This document shows, in pieces, positions 24,022-32,036 of a stretch of DNA of 36,426 bases. This stretch comes from Oscillatoriales cyanobacterium PMM_0019. GTDB lineage: Bacteria; Cyanobacteriota; Cyanobacteriia; Cyanobacteriales; CASBRB01. Positions within the stretch are counted from its first letter, which is position 1; every line of letters starts with the position of its first letter. The notes under the pieces are model-generated. The model worked only from the letters and a program-made list of their open reading frames with translations. It was not told the DNA's origin and ran no database searches. The DNA is taken from contig CASBRB010000251.1 in the NCBI GenBank assembly GCA_949127975.1, forward strand, positions 1 to 36,426, in the 5' to 3' direction. A program made the translations under genes and the position numbers.

Positions 24022-24351
24022 ATGTCTACCAAACCATCGCTGACTCAAACCCATCCAACAGATCGCTTGCCTTTAATTCATCCAGGAGAAATTCTCCAGC
24101 TCGACTTTCTCGAGCCAATGGCAATCACAGCTTATCGACTGAGTCAAGACATAGGCGTTACTCAAGCTCGAATTGGAGAAATATTGGCGGGTAAACGCAG
24201 CATTACCGCCGATACAGCATTGCGACTTTCACACTACTTTGGCAACAGCGCTGAATTTTGGCTGAATCTACAGATTCAGTACGATCTCCGTCAGGCAAGG
24301 TTGGAACATGCCGATGCATACGATCGGATCTCCCAAGCAGTAGTGGGTTAA
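24022..24351 (+). CDS. HigA-family antitoxin
   Basis: A 109-residue HTH protein of the HigA type: RLPLIHPGEILQLDFLEPMAITAYRLSQDIGVTQARIGEILAGKRSITADTALRLSHYFGNSAEFWLNLQIQYDLR is the full family pattern. HigA normally follows the RNase toxin gene higB and represses the pair. Here parD precedes it and higB is absent. ATG at 24022 is chosen over TTG at 23995, since the family motif begins after it. Codon use matches neighbours. Function as a plain regulator or as an anti-addiction antitoxin are alternatives. Confidence 0.88.
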   Translation: MSTKPSLTQTHPTDRLPLIHPGEILQLDFLEPMAITAYRLSQDIGVTQARIGEILAGKRSITADTALRLSHYFGNSAEFWLNLQIQYDLRQARLEHADAYDRISQAVVG

Positions 24352-24403
24352 ATTAAGCATACCCAGTACGAAAAAGTAAACTCCCTACCCTACCTGAGGT
24401 AAG

Positions 24404-24826
24404 ATGCAAACCGTTACCGATAGGCAAATGTCCATGCAGCTCGAATTTATTCCTATTGAAGACTTTTACTTTGCTCTTACTTTAGCTGTGCGCACTCTGG
24501 AGGAGTTAGATGCTCCAGGTTTAGCAGAGCAAGTACACAAGCGTCTTGAGCAAGAATGCGGTGAACCTTCAACCATTGCCGCAGCCAGCCAGAATAGCTT
24601 TAACTATGTGTTTCGCGTTCATGGGCTAGAACACAGCCCCGCTAAACAACTAATAGTCTCAATCGCAGACTGGCAAGAAAAATTGCGCTTGAGTAGTGAT
24701 TATGGTTGGACTCTAGATGAAGAGCGTAAACCTATTCGCACCGAAAAATTTCACCAGCGATCGGAATTCGCAAAGCTCTTGCGGTTACACCTGCAAGACT
24801 GGCTGCAAGTTCCTCTCTTCCGCTGA
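24404..24826 (+). CDS. Hypothetical protein downstream of the antitoxin pair
   Basis: A 140-residue protein (132 from ATG at 24428) with FIPIEDFYFALTLAVRTLEELDAPGLAEQVHKRLEQECGEPS and a C-terminal WQEKLRLSSDYGWTLDEERKPIRTEKFHQRSEFAKLLRLHLQDWL. It is mixed helical and has no known domain or obvious nuclease residues. GAGG stands 4 nt before the ATG at 24404. It is on the same strand as parD-higA, 52 nt downstream, so it could be a third cistron and an atypical partner, but nothing in its sequence shows toxicity. Function unknown. Confidence 0.65.
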   Translation: MQTVTDRQMSMQLEFIPIEDFYFALTLAVRTLEELDAPGLAEQVHKRLEQECGEPSTIAAASQNSFNYVFRVHGLEHSPAKQLIVSIADWQEKLRLSSDYGWTLDEERKPIRTEKFHQRSEFAKLLRLHLQDWLQVPLFR

Positions 24827-24849
24827 AGGTTAAAGATAACGGAAAACAC

Positions 24850-25010
24850 ATTACCAATAACTCGTGGCATTCCTGCTCCGAAATTCTTAGGCATTATTAG
24901 GCTTTGAACTCGGTTTTTCGCTCTCCGTTGATACAGGTTGTCCCGTACAACTGGAGTCCTGGCTGGACAGCCTGGGCCGACGACGCTGACGTTCTAACAG
25001 GATGGACTTC
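24850..25010 (-). ncRNA. Candidate omega RNA / right end of the tnpB element
   Basis: The 3' end of tnpB and the bases after it hold several short pairings (CCAGGCTGTCCAGCCAGG; GGACAACC/GGTTGTCC-like) and a segment GGGACAACCTGTATCAACGG that resembles the 3' part of tnpB-associated guide RNAs. Known: omega RNAs overlap the tnpB 3' end and extend into the element's right end. Boundaries here are approximate and I have not predicted a full fold. Confidence 0.3.
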
Positions 25011-26278
25011 ACTTTTTGGTATGGAGTCCAACGGCTAATCTCCGGGTCGTTAAGTCTTGCTAATACGTTTCGCGCTGCGTTCATGTCAGCATGCAATACC
25101 ACCCTGCACTCTGTACAGTAAAACGCATCCCCCTGACGATCCCCTAGAGAACCACAGCAGGAACACGCTTGCGAGGTATATGCAGCATTAACTAGAACTA
25201 CCGACGCACCGCGTCGGGGAGATACTTGTTCGAGAGCGTCAGCCATCAGTCCTTTTACCCAACCTGATAGCCGACGATTTGTATTCTTGCCTCGATTCTT
25301 TTTTGCCTTAATTGGCACTGCCAAATCTTCACAGACAATTTCAAAAGCTTTATCTAAAACTGAGTGAGTGCCTTGATAAATTTTGGTTTTTACCTTGGCA
25401 GTATGTTTAATGCGACGGCGCTCTAATTTTTTTCGCCCTAGATTATTTAGCTTTATCCGATGTCGTTTACTTTTGTTAGATTTCTTGGCAATTGCTTCTA
25501 TCTTTTGACGATTCTGATATTTGACTTTGAGGTAATCAGACTCAGCTATCAGAATCTCACCCAATCCCTCACCGTGAGCCTCACCATCAGAATCTACAAA
25601 AGCTTCTGTGTAACCTTTATCAATGCCTATTATGGCTTGACCACATGGCGACGTATTGCAACCACATTTTGACGGTTCCACTGTATAATGTACTTCTACC
25701 CGACCATTTCTAAGCAGCAGTCTTATAGTGCCTTTTATGGGGTATGTTGTGTTGAGCGGAATCGCTATCCGTTGACGAGGTATCAGACTCGTAACTTCTA
25801 TCCAACACTTACCGCCATGCTGAAACCACTTGTAACATTGGGAATCTAGTATGATTTGATTTTTTACCTGAGTGTGTCCATGTTTAAAATGTTTACGCAT
25901 TACACGACGCAAGTATGAATCATTAATCCACGTCCCATCCTGAAGAGATGACCACAGTTTTCTTCTCGTCTCTTCGTCTGATGTCCGTCGATAAACTGCC
26001 CCCTTTGCTTTAGCTATAGCGGCAGCACGGTATAACTCAATATCTGCAAAAACATCTCTGAGGGTTTCTTTCCAGAGTCTTGCAGGTACATCAAACTCAC
26101 GTTTTGATGCTAACCAGCTATCTCTAACCGCACGATGATTAGTCCTGACTCCTTGCAGGCTGCCATATTTATCCCACACTTCAGTTCGCATTCGCCCCAG
26201 TCGAGACGCTATCTCCTCTAGCGCCGCCAGTTTTGAGGCAGTTATGTTCTTACTGTATGCGATGCGGGTGACTATCAT
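24887..26278 (-). CDS. tnpB: TnpB, RNA-guided endonuclease of an IS200/IS605 or IS607 element
   Basis: A 463-residue TnpB (ATG at 26278; 470 from TTG at 26299). RuvC catalytic residues are in place, numbered from the ATG: D220 in GIDKGYTEAF, E317 in IVCEDL, D398 in HADMNAARN. The zinc finger is C372-C375 and C388-C391 (CSCCG, CTEC). The N-terminal half is the helical WED/REC part. Known: TnpB cuts DNA next to a TAM under the guidance of an RNA from the element's right end, which keeps the transposon in place. No tnpA is adjacent. The gene is intact, so it is either solitary or mobilised in trans. The C-terminal tail after about 410 is unusually basic and Ser-rich, being read through the right-end RNA. 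Confidence 0.92.
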   Translation of the reverse strand: MIVTRIAYSKNITASKLAALEEIASRLGRMRTEVWDKYGSLQGVRTNHRAVRDSWLASKREFDVPARLWKETLRDVFADIELYRAAAIAKAKGAVYRRTSDEETRRKLWSSLQDGTWINDSYLRRVMRKHFKHGHTQVKNQIILDSQCYKWFQHGGKCWIEVTSLIPRQRIAIPLNTTYPIKGTIRLLLRNGRVEVHYTVEPSKCGCNTSPCGQAIIGIDKGYTEAFVDSDGEAHGEGLGEILIAESDYLKVKYQNRQKIEAIAKKSNKSKRHRIKLNNLGRKKLERRRIKHTAKVKTKIYQGTHSVLDKAFEIVCEDLAVPIKAKKNRGKNTNRRLSGWVKGLMADALEQVSPRRGASVVLVNAAYTSQACSCCGSLGDRQGDAFYCTECRVVLHADMNAARNVLARLNDPEISRWTPYQKVKSILLERQRRRPRLSSQDSSCTGQPVSTESEKPSSKPNNA

Positions 26279-26335
26279 TTTGGCAAGGCTTAGACTCAAT
26301 GGCAGCTTTTGTACGTCGAAAGAAGGGTAGTGAGT

Positions 26336-26358
26336 AATCCAGGTAGCCTACCTGGATT
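26336..26358. repeat. Perfect hairpin upstream of tnpB
   Basis: AATCCAGGTAG (26336-26346), one base, CTACCTGGATT (26348-26358), 57 bp upstream of the preferred tnpB start. TCCAGGTATAC follows at about 26383. A second hairpin, GGCATAAT/ATTATGCC, is at 26431-26451. Either could be part of the element's left end; no gene is seen in 26279-26540. Confidence 0.55.
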
Positions 26359-26540
26359 GTCCCACAGTCGTTGAGTCCAGGTATACTTACCTAAAAGTTG
26401 CAGCTTGCTTCGTGAGGGCGATATTTATTTGGCATAATACTTAATTATGCCTAACTCTTCCTAAGAAGTCAAGCCCTTAACTCAAGCTCCCCGTACAAAC
26501 GAAGGTTTGGGCGGGGAATCCTGCCCAAGTTCAGCTAAGG

Positions 26541-27146
26541 TTAAGAATTACTGGCTTGAGCCGCCAACATTTCTTTGAGCTTGGCTAATTCGCCCGCCCA
26601 CCGGGGGTCAGGTTGAAAGCCTTCTGAGTTGCTAGCACTTGTACTGGCAGGACTGGGGGCACGTCGAGATTTCTTGTTACGACGCCCAGAAGAACTACCG
26701 CCGCCACCGCTGCCGCCACCTGGGCTAGGACTACCGCCACCACCTGCACTAGGACTACCGCCACCACCTGCACTAGGACTACCGCCAGTATTGCTGCTGG
26801 TGGTGCTGGTAGCCGTATTGATTATAGGGCTGCTAATGGTAGTGCTACTGGTGGTGTCGCTATCTGGGCGTGGCTCCTCATCCCCTTTACCTTTAGCCCG
26901 TGGTAATGCCTTTTCTATTTTGATCGGGGCGTCCTTGAACATATGGCCGTTGAATTTTTCAATAATTTCATCAGCCTGTTCCTCGGTTGGCACGGTAACA
27001 AAGCCAAAACCACGGCATTTACCCGTTTTCCGGTCTTTAATCACCTTGGTGGTAACAAAATCACCTGCTTCGGCGAATACCGCTTGCAGATCTTGCCGAT
27101 CTACTTCTTCTTTAGGCAGATTACCCACATAAAGACGAACAGTCAT
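26541..27146 (-). CDS. RNA-binding protein with one RRM and a long Gly/Ser/Pro tail
   Basis: Cyanobacterial Rbp-type protein. Residues 1-82 are one RRM with RNP2 LYVGNL (5-10) and RNP1 RGFGFVTV (45-52). Known: such proteins bind mRNA, are often cold-induced and affect localisation of photosynthetic mRNAs. The usual tail is short and glycine-rich; here it is about 120 residues with Thr/Ser-rich segment TTSSTTISSPIINTATSTTSS, three GGGGSPSA-type repeats and a basic stretch RRNKKSRR, ending in a helix GELAKLKEMLAAQ. The Shine-Dalgarno GGAGG is 9 nt before ATG. A leader of up to a few hundred bases stands upstream. The tail may promote condensation or protein contacts (inference). Confidence 0.9.
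   Translation of the reverse strand: MTVRLYVGNLPKEEVDRQDLQAVFAEAGDFVTTKVIKDRKTGKCRGFGFVTVPTEEQADEIIEKFNGHMFKDAPIKIEKALPRAKGKGDEEPRPDSDTTSSTTISSPIINTATSTTSSNTGGSPSAGGGGSPSAGGGGSPSPGGGSGGGGSSSGRRNKKSRRAPSPASTSASNSEGFQPDPRWAGELAKLKEMLAAQASNS
26725..26786 (-). repeat. 24-bp in-frame tandem repeat in the RRM gene
   Basis: Unit CTAGGACTACCGCCACCACC plus TGCA (plus-strand reading) at 26725-26748 and 26749-26772, then a partial third. It encodes GGGGSPSA on the minus strand and can vary in number without breaking the frame. Confidence 0.85.
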
Positions 27147-27619
27147 AAAAAATACCTCCAGACTCGGATTGCTAAAAACTTGCTTGCAGGCGTCAACATG
27201 ATGTTAGCTAAGCAAAGACTGGATTGACTAACCGTTGTCAAACCCGTCAACTTCGTACTTTCCAATGCCTTCCTCAACAACATCAATCTCTGAATTAAAA
27301 CCAGGATACTCTGTATCCTATGTCCAACGCTAAAGCTCACACCTTTCAATTGTATGGTTTAAACACAGCAACCATATCGCGTCAAAGCGTTTTCTAGTAG
27401 TCTTGCTCACAGAAAAATGTTCACGCCATTTTTAAAGGTATCACGGTCTCACGTCTATAGCTACTACAACAGAAAAATTTTAGTCCTTAACTATGCTTAG
27501 CCTTTGCTTAGCCTTTGTACCTCGTTGATTGGAGCGTTAAGCTCACACCAGTCAGCCCAACTGCACCCAGTAAAATTGTACCATTCCTTGTCCGGGATTA
27601 AAATCCCTCTTTCACACAC
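27147..27619. other. Gene-free leader of the RRM gene
   Basis: No supported ORF. It holds a perfect 7-bp hairpin AGGATAC/GTATCCT (27303-27319) and several A/T-rich runs. Cyanobacterial rbp genes often have long 5' leaders involved in cold regulation; that role here is only inference from position. Confidence 0.35.
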
Positions 27620-27761
27620 GGGACTTACGCAGACTAGGCATATATAGGGGCAACCACAGGGGGATTGCCCCTACGAACCGTTATATTGGGCACATATAGC
27701 GGCAACAACAGGGGGATTGCCCCTACTAACCGCTATATATAGAGGCTGTGCGTAAGTCCTG
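27620..27761. repeat. Dispersed palindromic repeat family A, copy A9 (tandem core)
   Basis: Full outer ends GGGACTTACGCAGACTAGG and GTGCGTAAGTCCTG enclose two cores in a row, joined at TTATATTGGGCACATATAG. A HIP1 site follows at once. The end lies 28 bp from the stop of the gene at 27789. Confidence 0.85.
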
Positions 27762-27788
27762 CGATCGCTAAATAGCACCCAGTGCCTC

Positions 27789-28067
27789 CTAGCGGATGTT
27801 GATTTGGCGATAGTCAGGGCAGTTAATTGCCGCCTCGGAATTGGCGATGAGGGGATGCACCGTACACTTGAGGCGGTAGTCATTGGTGAAAAATTGACAC
27901 CCAGTGCAGGGGATTTCGTGCATTTGTTTTGCCCTTCCTACAGAGTCTCTGAACGCGCTCCACAGACTCCAAAACAGCAAAGCCATCAATACCCAGGCAC
28001 AAAAAAAACACACAGGCACCAAAAAAGGTCCGATCTCTTTTACTAAAGAATATAAAATTTGGCACAC
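27789..28067 (-). CDS. Small membrane protein with a Cys-rich C-terminal motif
   Basis: A 92-residue protein. Residues about 12-38 (GPFLVPVCFFCAWVLMALLFWSLW) form one membrane span. The C-terminal half reads MHEIPCTGCQFFTNDYRLKCTVHPLIANSEAAINCPDY, with four cysteines and a histidine arranged like a small metal or Fe-S site. I recall similar cyanobacterial hypothetical proteins with this C-x2-C-x2-FFT-DY-LKCTVHP pattern, but no function. The start is GTG at 28067; a start further in would remove the membrane segment. Overlapping frames on both strands are shadows. Confidence 0.7.
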   Translation of the reverse strand: MCQILYSLVKEIGPFLVPVCFFCAWVLMALLFWSLWSAFRDSVGRAKQMHEIPCTGCQFFTNDYRLKCTVHPLIANSEAAINCPDYRQINIR

Positions 28068-28152
28068 GGTTCATCCCTTGAACAAAACTCAACTACCGAA
28101 TATTATTGACTAAGTGGATATATAATGGCAGTATTGGCTCGTATTTGGTGGC

Positions 28153-28503
28153 GTGGGTCGCTATAGCCGCGTTTCCTGGATGCACAGCATGTTTATTTCT
28201 TCATCTAGCGACGACCGTAATGGCTACCCTACAGAGCTAATTCGTTATAGCTTGCGGATGGCTGCTGCCAAATCTGCGGCACCAGCACGGGAAGACACTG
28301 GCATCATCAAAGGCTATCAATTGGGCAACTATGCACCAACGCTGATGCCACTAAATGAGCGAGACACTAAGGAACTGGGGGCGCTATTTGAGCGGGAAGA
28401 TATCGATGAGATTGAAGCGGATATTACCAAAAATCTCTTTTGGCTATCCCCCGCTCTCTGTTGGGAAGACAACCCCTTTGACTTTTTACAAGAGTATCTA
28501 TAG
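28153..28503 (+). CDS. Hypothetical protein
   Basis: A 116-residue protein with PTELIRYSLRMAAAKSAAPAREDTGIIKGYQLGNYAPTLMPLNERDTKELGALFEREDIDEIEADITKNLFWLSPALCWEDNPFDFLQEYL. It looks coding (acidic, balanced) but matches no domain. The start is uncertain: GTG at 28153, or ATG at 28192 (MFISSS). A short frame from ATG at 28125 points into this gene and stops, which would fit a frameshift at about 28150. It ends 5 nt before the convergent ssb stop. Confidence 0.5.
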   Translation: MGRYSRVSWMHSMFISSSSDDRNGYPTELIRYSLRMAAAKSAAPAREDTGIIKGYQLGNYAPTLMPLNERDTKELGALFEREDIDEIEADITKNLFWLSPALCWEDNPFDFLQEYL

Positions 28504-28508
28504 AAGTT

Positions 28509-29042
28509 TCAGAATGGGATGTCATCCAAATTTTGTTGCCCCTCGACGTGTGTAGGAGTTGGAGCTGATGGTGGGGTGGTATTGTAGGGGTACTGTGGTG
28601 TTTCCTCCTCGGTAGACATCGGACTATAGGCTTGTTCAGATGTAGATGCTCCTGCCCGACGTGCCCCTAAAGGTACGACGTTGTTAGTTGTCGTGGTAAA
28701 AGCTGGTGCGGCTGTCACTAGGCTACCGTTGTTATTTGAGCTGGCTAGAGGGTAAATTCTCGAAGCCGTCAATTCGGCCCGTTTTTCTTTTAAATTATCT
28801 GGGCGAGTAATCACATTCATACTCAACGAACCCTCAATCACCACCCGATCGCCCTTATGATATTGTTGATGAATTTCTTGAGCCAGTTTATTCCAACCTA
28901 TCACCTTCAACTTGGCTGGTGGATCTTCATCCCGCCAACCAGGAAACTGTACCAGCATCTCGGCAATCTGTTTTTGGTTGTCAGCAGTGTAACGCAGTTC
29001 CGGCTCTGTAATAATTTCCGCCATTAAAATAAAGCTATTCAT
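28509..29042 (-). CDS. ssb: Single-stranded DNA-binding protein
   Basis: An OB-fold SSB of 177 residues. It starts MNSFILMAEIITEPELRYTADNQKQIAEM, continues with KLKVIGWNKLAQEIHQQYHKGDRVVIEGSL and TASRIYPL, has a Gln/Pro/Thr-rich linker and ends in the acidic tip LDDIPF that recruits repair and replication partners. Known role: coats single-stranded DNA in replication, repair and recombination. The Shine-Dalgarno AGGAGGAGG (29050-29058) is very strong. A predicted LexA box overlaps the -10 at 29084-29102. The sequence is divergent from the main housekeeping SSB, so a second SSB elsewhere in the genome is possible. Confidence 0.9.
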   Translation of the reverse strand: MNSFILMAEIITEPELRYTADNQKQIAEMLVQFPGWRDEDPPAKLKVIGWNKLAQEIHQQYHKGDRVVIEGSLSMNVITRPDNLKEKRAELTASRIYPLASSNNNGSLVTAAPAFTTTTNNVVPLGARRAGASTSEQAYSPMSTEEETPQYPYNTTPPSAPTPTHVEGQQNLDDIPF

Positions 29043-29083
29043 CTTGAGGCCTCCTCCTGTGGTAGCGATCGATCCTACCTATA

Positions 29084-29102
29084 ATTATAGTACAAATGTA
29101 CC
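29084..29102 (-). promoter_or_regulatory. Predicted LexA box overlapping the ssb -10 element
   Basis: AGTACAAATGTACC at 29089-29102 fits RGTACNNNDGTWCB; the minus-strand -10 TATAAT is at 29084-29089. The transcription start would lie about 10 bases later and the leader carries the strong ribosome-binding site. Confidence 0.75.
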
Positions 29103-29185
29103 AGAACTTGACATAGCACCTATTGGTAGGGTGGGCTCTCTTGGCGTCACCCACCACCCACCATCTCTTGGTGTAGATTTTAAGC

Positions 29186-31729
29186 CTACACGGTTATTGG
29201 TGCAACAGCTTCTAATTCTACATCCTCATCCTGATCTACAAACGCTTGAACGCGAGTGCGATACTCTCTCAAGGTTTCATCAACCCAATCTCGATCGTTA
29301 CTATTGGCAAAGATATGCACCAGTGGTTCACTAGCGTCGGGCAAAATTAACACCCAGCTTTCATTTTGATAGTTGCAAATTTTTACTCCATCTAATAACT
29401 CCAGGTTTTCGGCTGGGTGGGTTTCCACCAGATGGCGCATTAATGCCCCCTTTGCTGTCCAGGGGCAGCGCACGGTATAGGTTTTGTGGTAAAAACGCGG
29501 TAGCTCTGAGCGAATCATGCCTAGGGTGCGTTCTTGCAACGACAGTATCTCCATGAGTTTAGCAATGCAGAACATGGCATCGAACCCTGGGTGCAGTTGC
29601 GGGAAAATAAAGCCCATTTCGCCACTGCCTCCTAAAACCACATTAGGATTAGTGTGACACGCCTCCATTAACGCCGTGGGATTCGCCTTAGTCCGAATCA
29701 CCTTACCATCATGGCGGCGGGCGATTTGTTCCACCGCACTGGAAGCATGCACGGGCACTACCACCGTGCTTCTGGGGTAAGTAGTGAGAATCATGTTAAC
29801 CATCAAAGCCGTCAACAATTCGCCTCGAATGGCAATTCCCGATTCATCCACCAGAATCAACTGCTCTCCGTGGGCTGACACCTGCACCCCAAAATTAGCT
29901 TTCAGCGCCTCCACCACATGACCTAACTGGTTCAGCAGAGCATCCCGCTCGGAACCTGACAGAGCTGCTTGATTCAGACTGGCATTTAGCACTACCGCAT
30001 CACAGCCAAACTTCGCCAACAAAATTGGCAGCACTGCCCCAGAAACCGCGTAAACATAGTCAATAACTACCTTCGCACCGCTGTTACGAATTGCCTTAAC
30101 GTTAAGTTGTTTTTCAAAAGCAGTGCTGTACATATCAATTGCATGAGAGACATAGATAACATTGCCAATCTCATGAATTTGCGCCCGCCGCAGGTCTTCT
30201 TTGAAATAAGCACCCTCAATTTTTTTCTCTTGAGCTTTCGAGATATTGATGCCCTTGGGATTGAATATTTCGATCAAAATGTAATCAGGGCGATCGGGAT
30301 GCACCCGCACATGGATTCCGCCAGCAACCGAAAGAGTGGGCACAATTGTACGTGCTACTGGAATGGCAGTTGCTTCCAGGTTTTGGACATTTATCCCCAC
30401 TGACATCAGACCAGCAATCAGAGACCGCGAAACCATACGGGAGATGCTCCGTTGGTCGCGAGAGACAGTTACGGTGGAATCTTGTTTTAAGGTGGAACCG
30501 TAAGCGGCTCCTAACTTAACGGCAAATTCTGGGGTAATGTCAATATTTGCCAAGCCTTGAACGCCGCGCTGACCAAATAAATTACGGTGAGCTGTATGCC
30601 CCCAAATCAAGTTTATGTTCAAAATGGCACCGGATTCAACTTCTTTGCTTGGCCAGACACGAACAGTAGGACTAACTTGAGCTTCTTCACCCACAGTTGA
30701 CAGGGAACCTACCACAGCACCTTCCAAAACTTGGGCACGGCGGTTGATCCGGGCACCGCGAGCAATCACACAAGCTCTGAGATTCGCTTCCTCACCAATA
30801 ATTGACCCGTTCCAAATAATTGGATGCTTCAGGTTAGCGTCAGCCCCAATCGTGACATTATCACCAATCACGGTTCCCCCATCAATTTTCACTCGTGCCC
30901 CGATGCGGCAGTTGTGTCCAATCATGGCAGGGGGTTCAATCTTAGCAGTCGAGTCAATATAAGTATTCTGACCTACCCATAAACCAGGAGCCTGCTGGTG
31001 ATATGAAAGGTCTAGCTTTACCTTTTCCTGTAGAGCATCGTACTGCGATTCGCGATAAGTGTCCAGATTACCTACATCACACCAGTACCCATCAGCGATG
31101 TAGCCGTAAATCGGTTCACCCTTTTGCAGGAGTAAGGGGAACAAATCTTTGGAAAAGTCCGTTTCGGTGTTGGCAGGCAGATATTCTAGAACTTCTGGTT
31201 CTAAAATATAGGTGCCTGTATTGACGGTATCAGAGAATATTTCGCTTGTGGAAGGTTTTTCTAAAAACCGAGTAATGCGATGGTTCTCATCCGTAATCAC
31301 CACTCCGAATTCAATCGGGTTGGGAACGCGGGTTAAAATCAAGGTGGCTTTTGATTGCTTTTTTTTGTGAAATTGAATCGCGGCGCTTAAATCAAAGTCG
31401 GTGATACTATCGCCGCTGATCACTAAAAAGGTTTCATCCAGTAACTCGGCAATATTTTTGACGCAACCTGCGGTACCTAAGGGCTGGTCTTCCTCGACAG
31501 CATAAGTGATCTGGACTCCAAAGTCACTGCCGTCCTGAAAGTAGTCTCGCATGGAATCAGGCAGATAGTGCAGTGTGGCAATAATCTCTGTAATCCCATG
31601 CCGCCTAAGCAGGTTGATAATGTGTTCTGCGATCGGCTGGTTCAATACGGGTACCATTGGTTTGGGAAGTTCGCAGGTTAACGGTCTCAATCGTGTACCC
31701 GACCCGCCTGCCATCAGCACTGCTCGCAT
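29186..31729 (-). CDS. Mannose-1-phosphate guanylyltransferase fused to a phosphohexomutase-like domain
   Basis: An 847-residue fusion known in cyanobacteria. Residues 1 to about 235 are a nucleotidyltransferase with [22 protein letters not shown] and the ISGDSITD and FLEKPSTSE segments, which would make GDP-mannose (or a related NDP-sugar) from GTP and sugar phosphate. About 250-370 is a left-handed beta-helix ([29 protein letters not shown]). About 380-847 has the phosphoglucomutase fold, but the phosphoserine loop (TASHNP type) is replaced by [10 protein letters not shown] and the DGDGDR metal loop by ILVDESGIA. The mutase domain is therefore probably inactive or regulatory (inference). 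The ATG at 31729 has AAGGAGG upstream. The product feeds exopolysaccharide synthesis. Confidence 0.9.
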   Translation of the reverse strand: MRAVLMAGGSGTRLRPLTCELPKPMVPVLNQPIAEHIINLLRRHGITEIIATLHYLPDSMRDYFQDGSDFGVQITYAVEEDQPLGTAGCVKNIAELLDETFLVISGDSITDFDLSAAIQFHKKKQSKATLILTRVPNPIEFGVVITDENHRITRFLEKPSTSEIFSDTVNTGTYILEPEVLEYLPANTETDFSKDLFPLLLQKGEPIYGYIADGYWCDVGNLDTYRESQYDALQEKVKLDLSYHQQAPGLWVGQNTYIDSTAKIEPPAMIGHNCRIGARVKIDGGTVIGDNVTIGADANLKHPIIWNGSIIGEEANLRACVIARGARINRRAQVLEGAVVGSLSTVGEEAQVSPTVRVWPSKEVESGAILNINLIWGHTAHRNLFGQRGVQGLANIDITPEFAVKLGAAYGSTLKQDSTVTVSRDQRSISRMVSRSLIAGLMSVGINVQNLEATAIPVARTIVPTLSVAGGIHVRVHPDRPDYILIEIFNPKGINISKAQEKKIEGAYFKEDLRRAQIHEIGNVIYVSHAIDMYSTAFEKQLNVKAIRNSGAKVVIDYVYAVSGAVLPILLAKFGCDAVVLNASLNQAALSGSERDALLNQLGHVVEALKANFGVQVSAHGEQLILVDESGIAIRGELLTALMVNMILTTYPRSTVVVPVHASSAVEQIARRHDGKVIRTKANPTALMEACHTNPNVVLGGSGEMGFIFPQLHPGFDAMFCIAKLMEILSLQERTLGMIRSELPRFYHKTYTVRCPWTAKGALMRHLVETHPAENLELLDGVKICNYQNESWVLILPDASEPLVHIFANSNDRDWVDETLREYRTRVQAFVDQDEDVELEAVAPITV

Positions 31730-31969
31730 AAGTCCTCCTTAGTTAATTGCATTATTTACGGCGGTTACTCTCGATACGCCGCTGTGGCTCTGTTATTTAA
31801 GTTTCCTTTGAGTCTGAAAATTAAGCTATACCTCATCAGACATGCTTGGCTGGCGGCGCTGTCGCTCTGGCACTGCTACCAGTTTAGACCTAAAACTAGC
31901 ATACAGCGCTTGTCAAGGCAAGCATTGTTAACCTGTGGTTAGACCGGCAGGTGGAAAATTAGTTTATCA
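31730..31969. other. Gene-free divergent intergenic region
   Basis: Lies between the divergent guanylyltransferase and small-protein genes. Apart from the promoter at 31970-31998 I see only GC-rich short repeats (GGCGGCGCTGTCGCTCTGGC at about 31853) and no ORF. Confidence 0.4.
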
Positions 31970-31998
31970 TTGACTTAGTGGCTTTATTCACGTAATTA
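31970..31998 (+). promoter_or_regulatory. Sigma70-type promoter of the small membrane protein and cobK
   Basis: -35 TTGACT (31970-31975), 17-bp spacer, -10 TAATTA (31993-31998). The transcription start would be near 32005, about 32 nt before the start codon at 32037. Confidence 0.5.
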
Positions 31999-32036
31999 AA
32001 AGTTTAAACCAGTTAGTTTATTAGGGAGTGGATTAA

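Noticed and set aside
24887-26278. Cas12-type effector
   Set aside because: Size, zinc finger and lack of a CRISPR array fit TnpB, not a CRISPR effector.
26629-27132. 167-codon plus-strand ORF rich in Leu and Pro
   Set aside because: It is the complement of the Gly/Ser repeat tail of the RRM gene; low complexity explains its openness.
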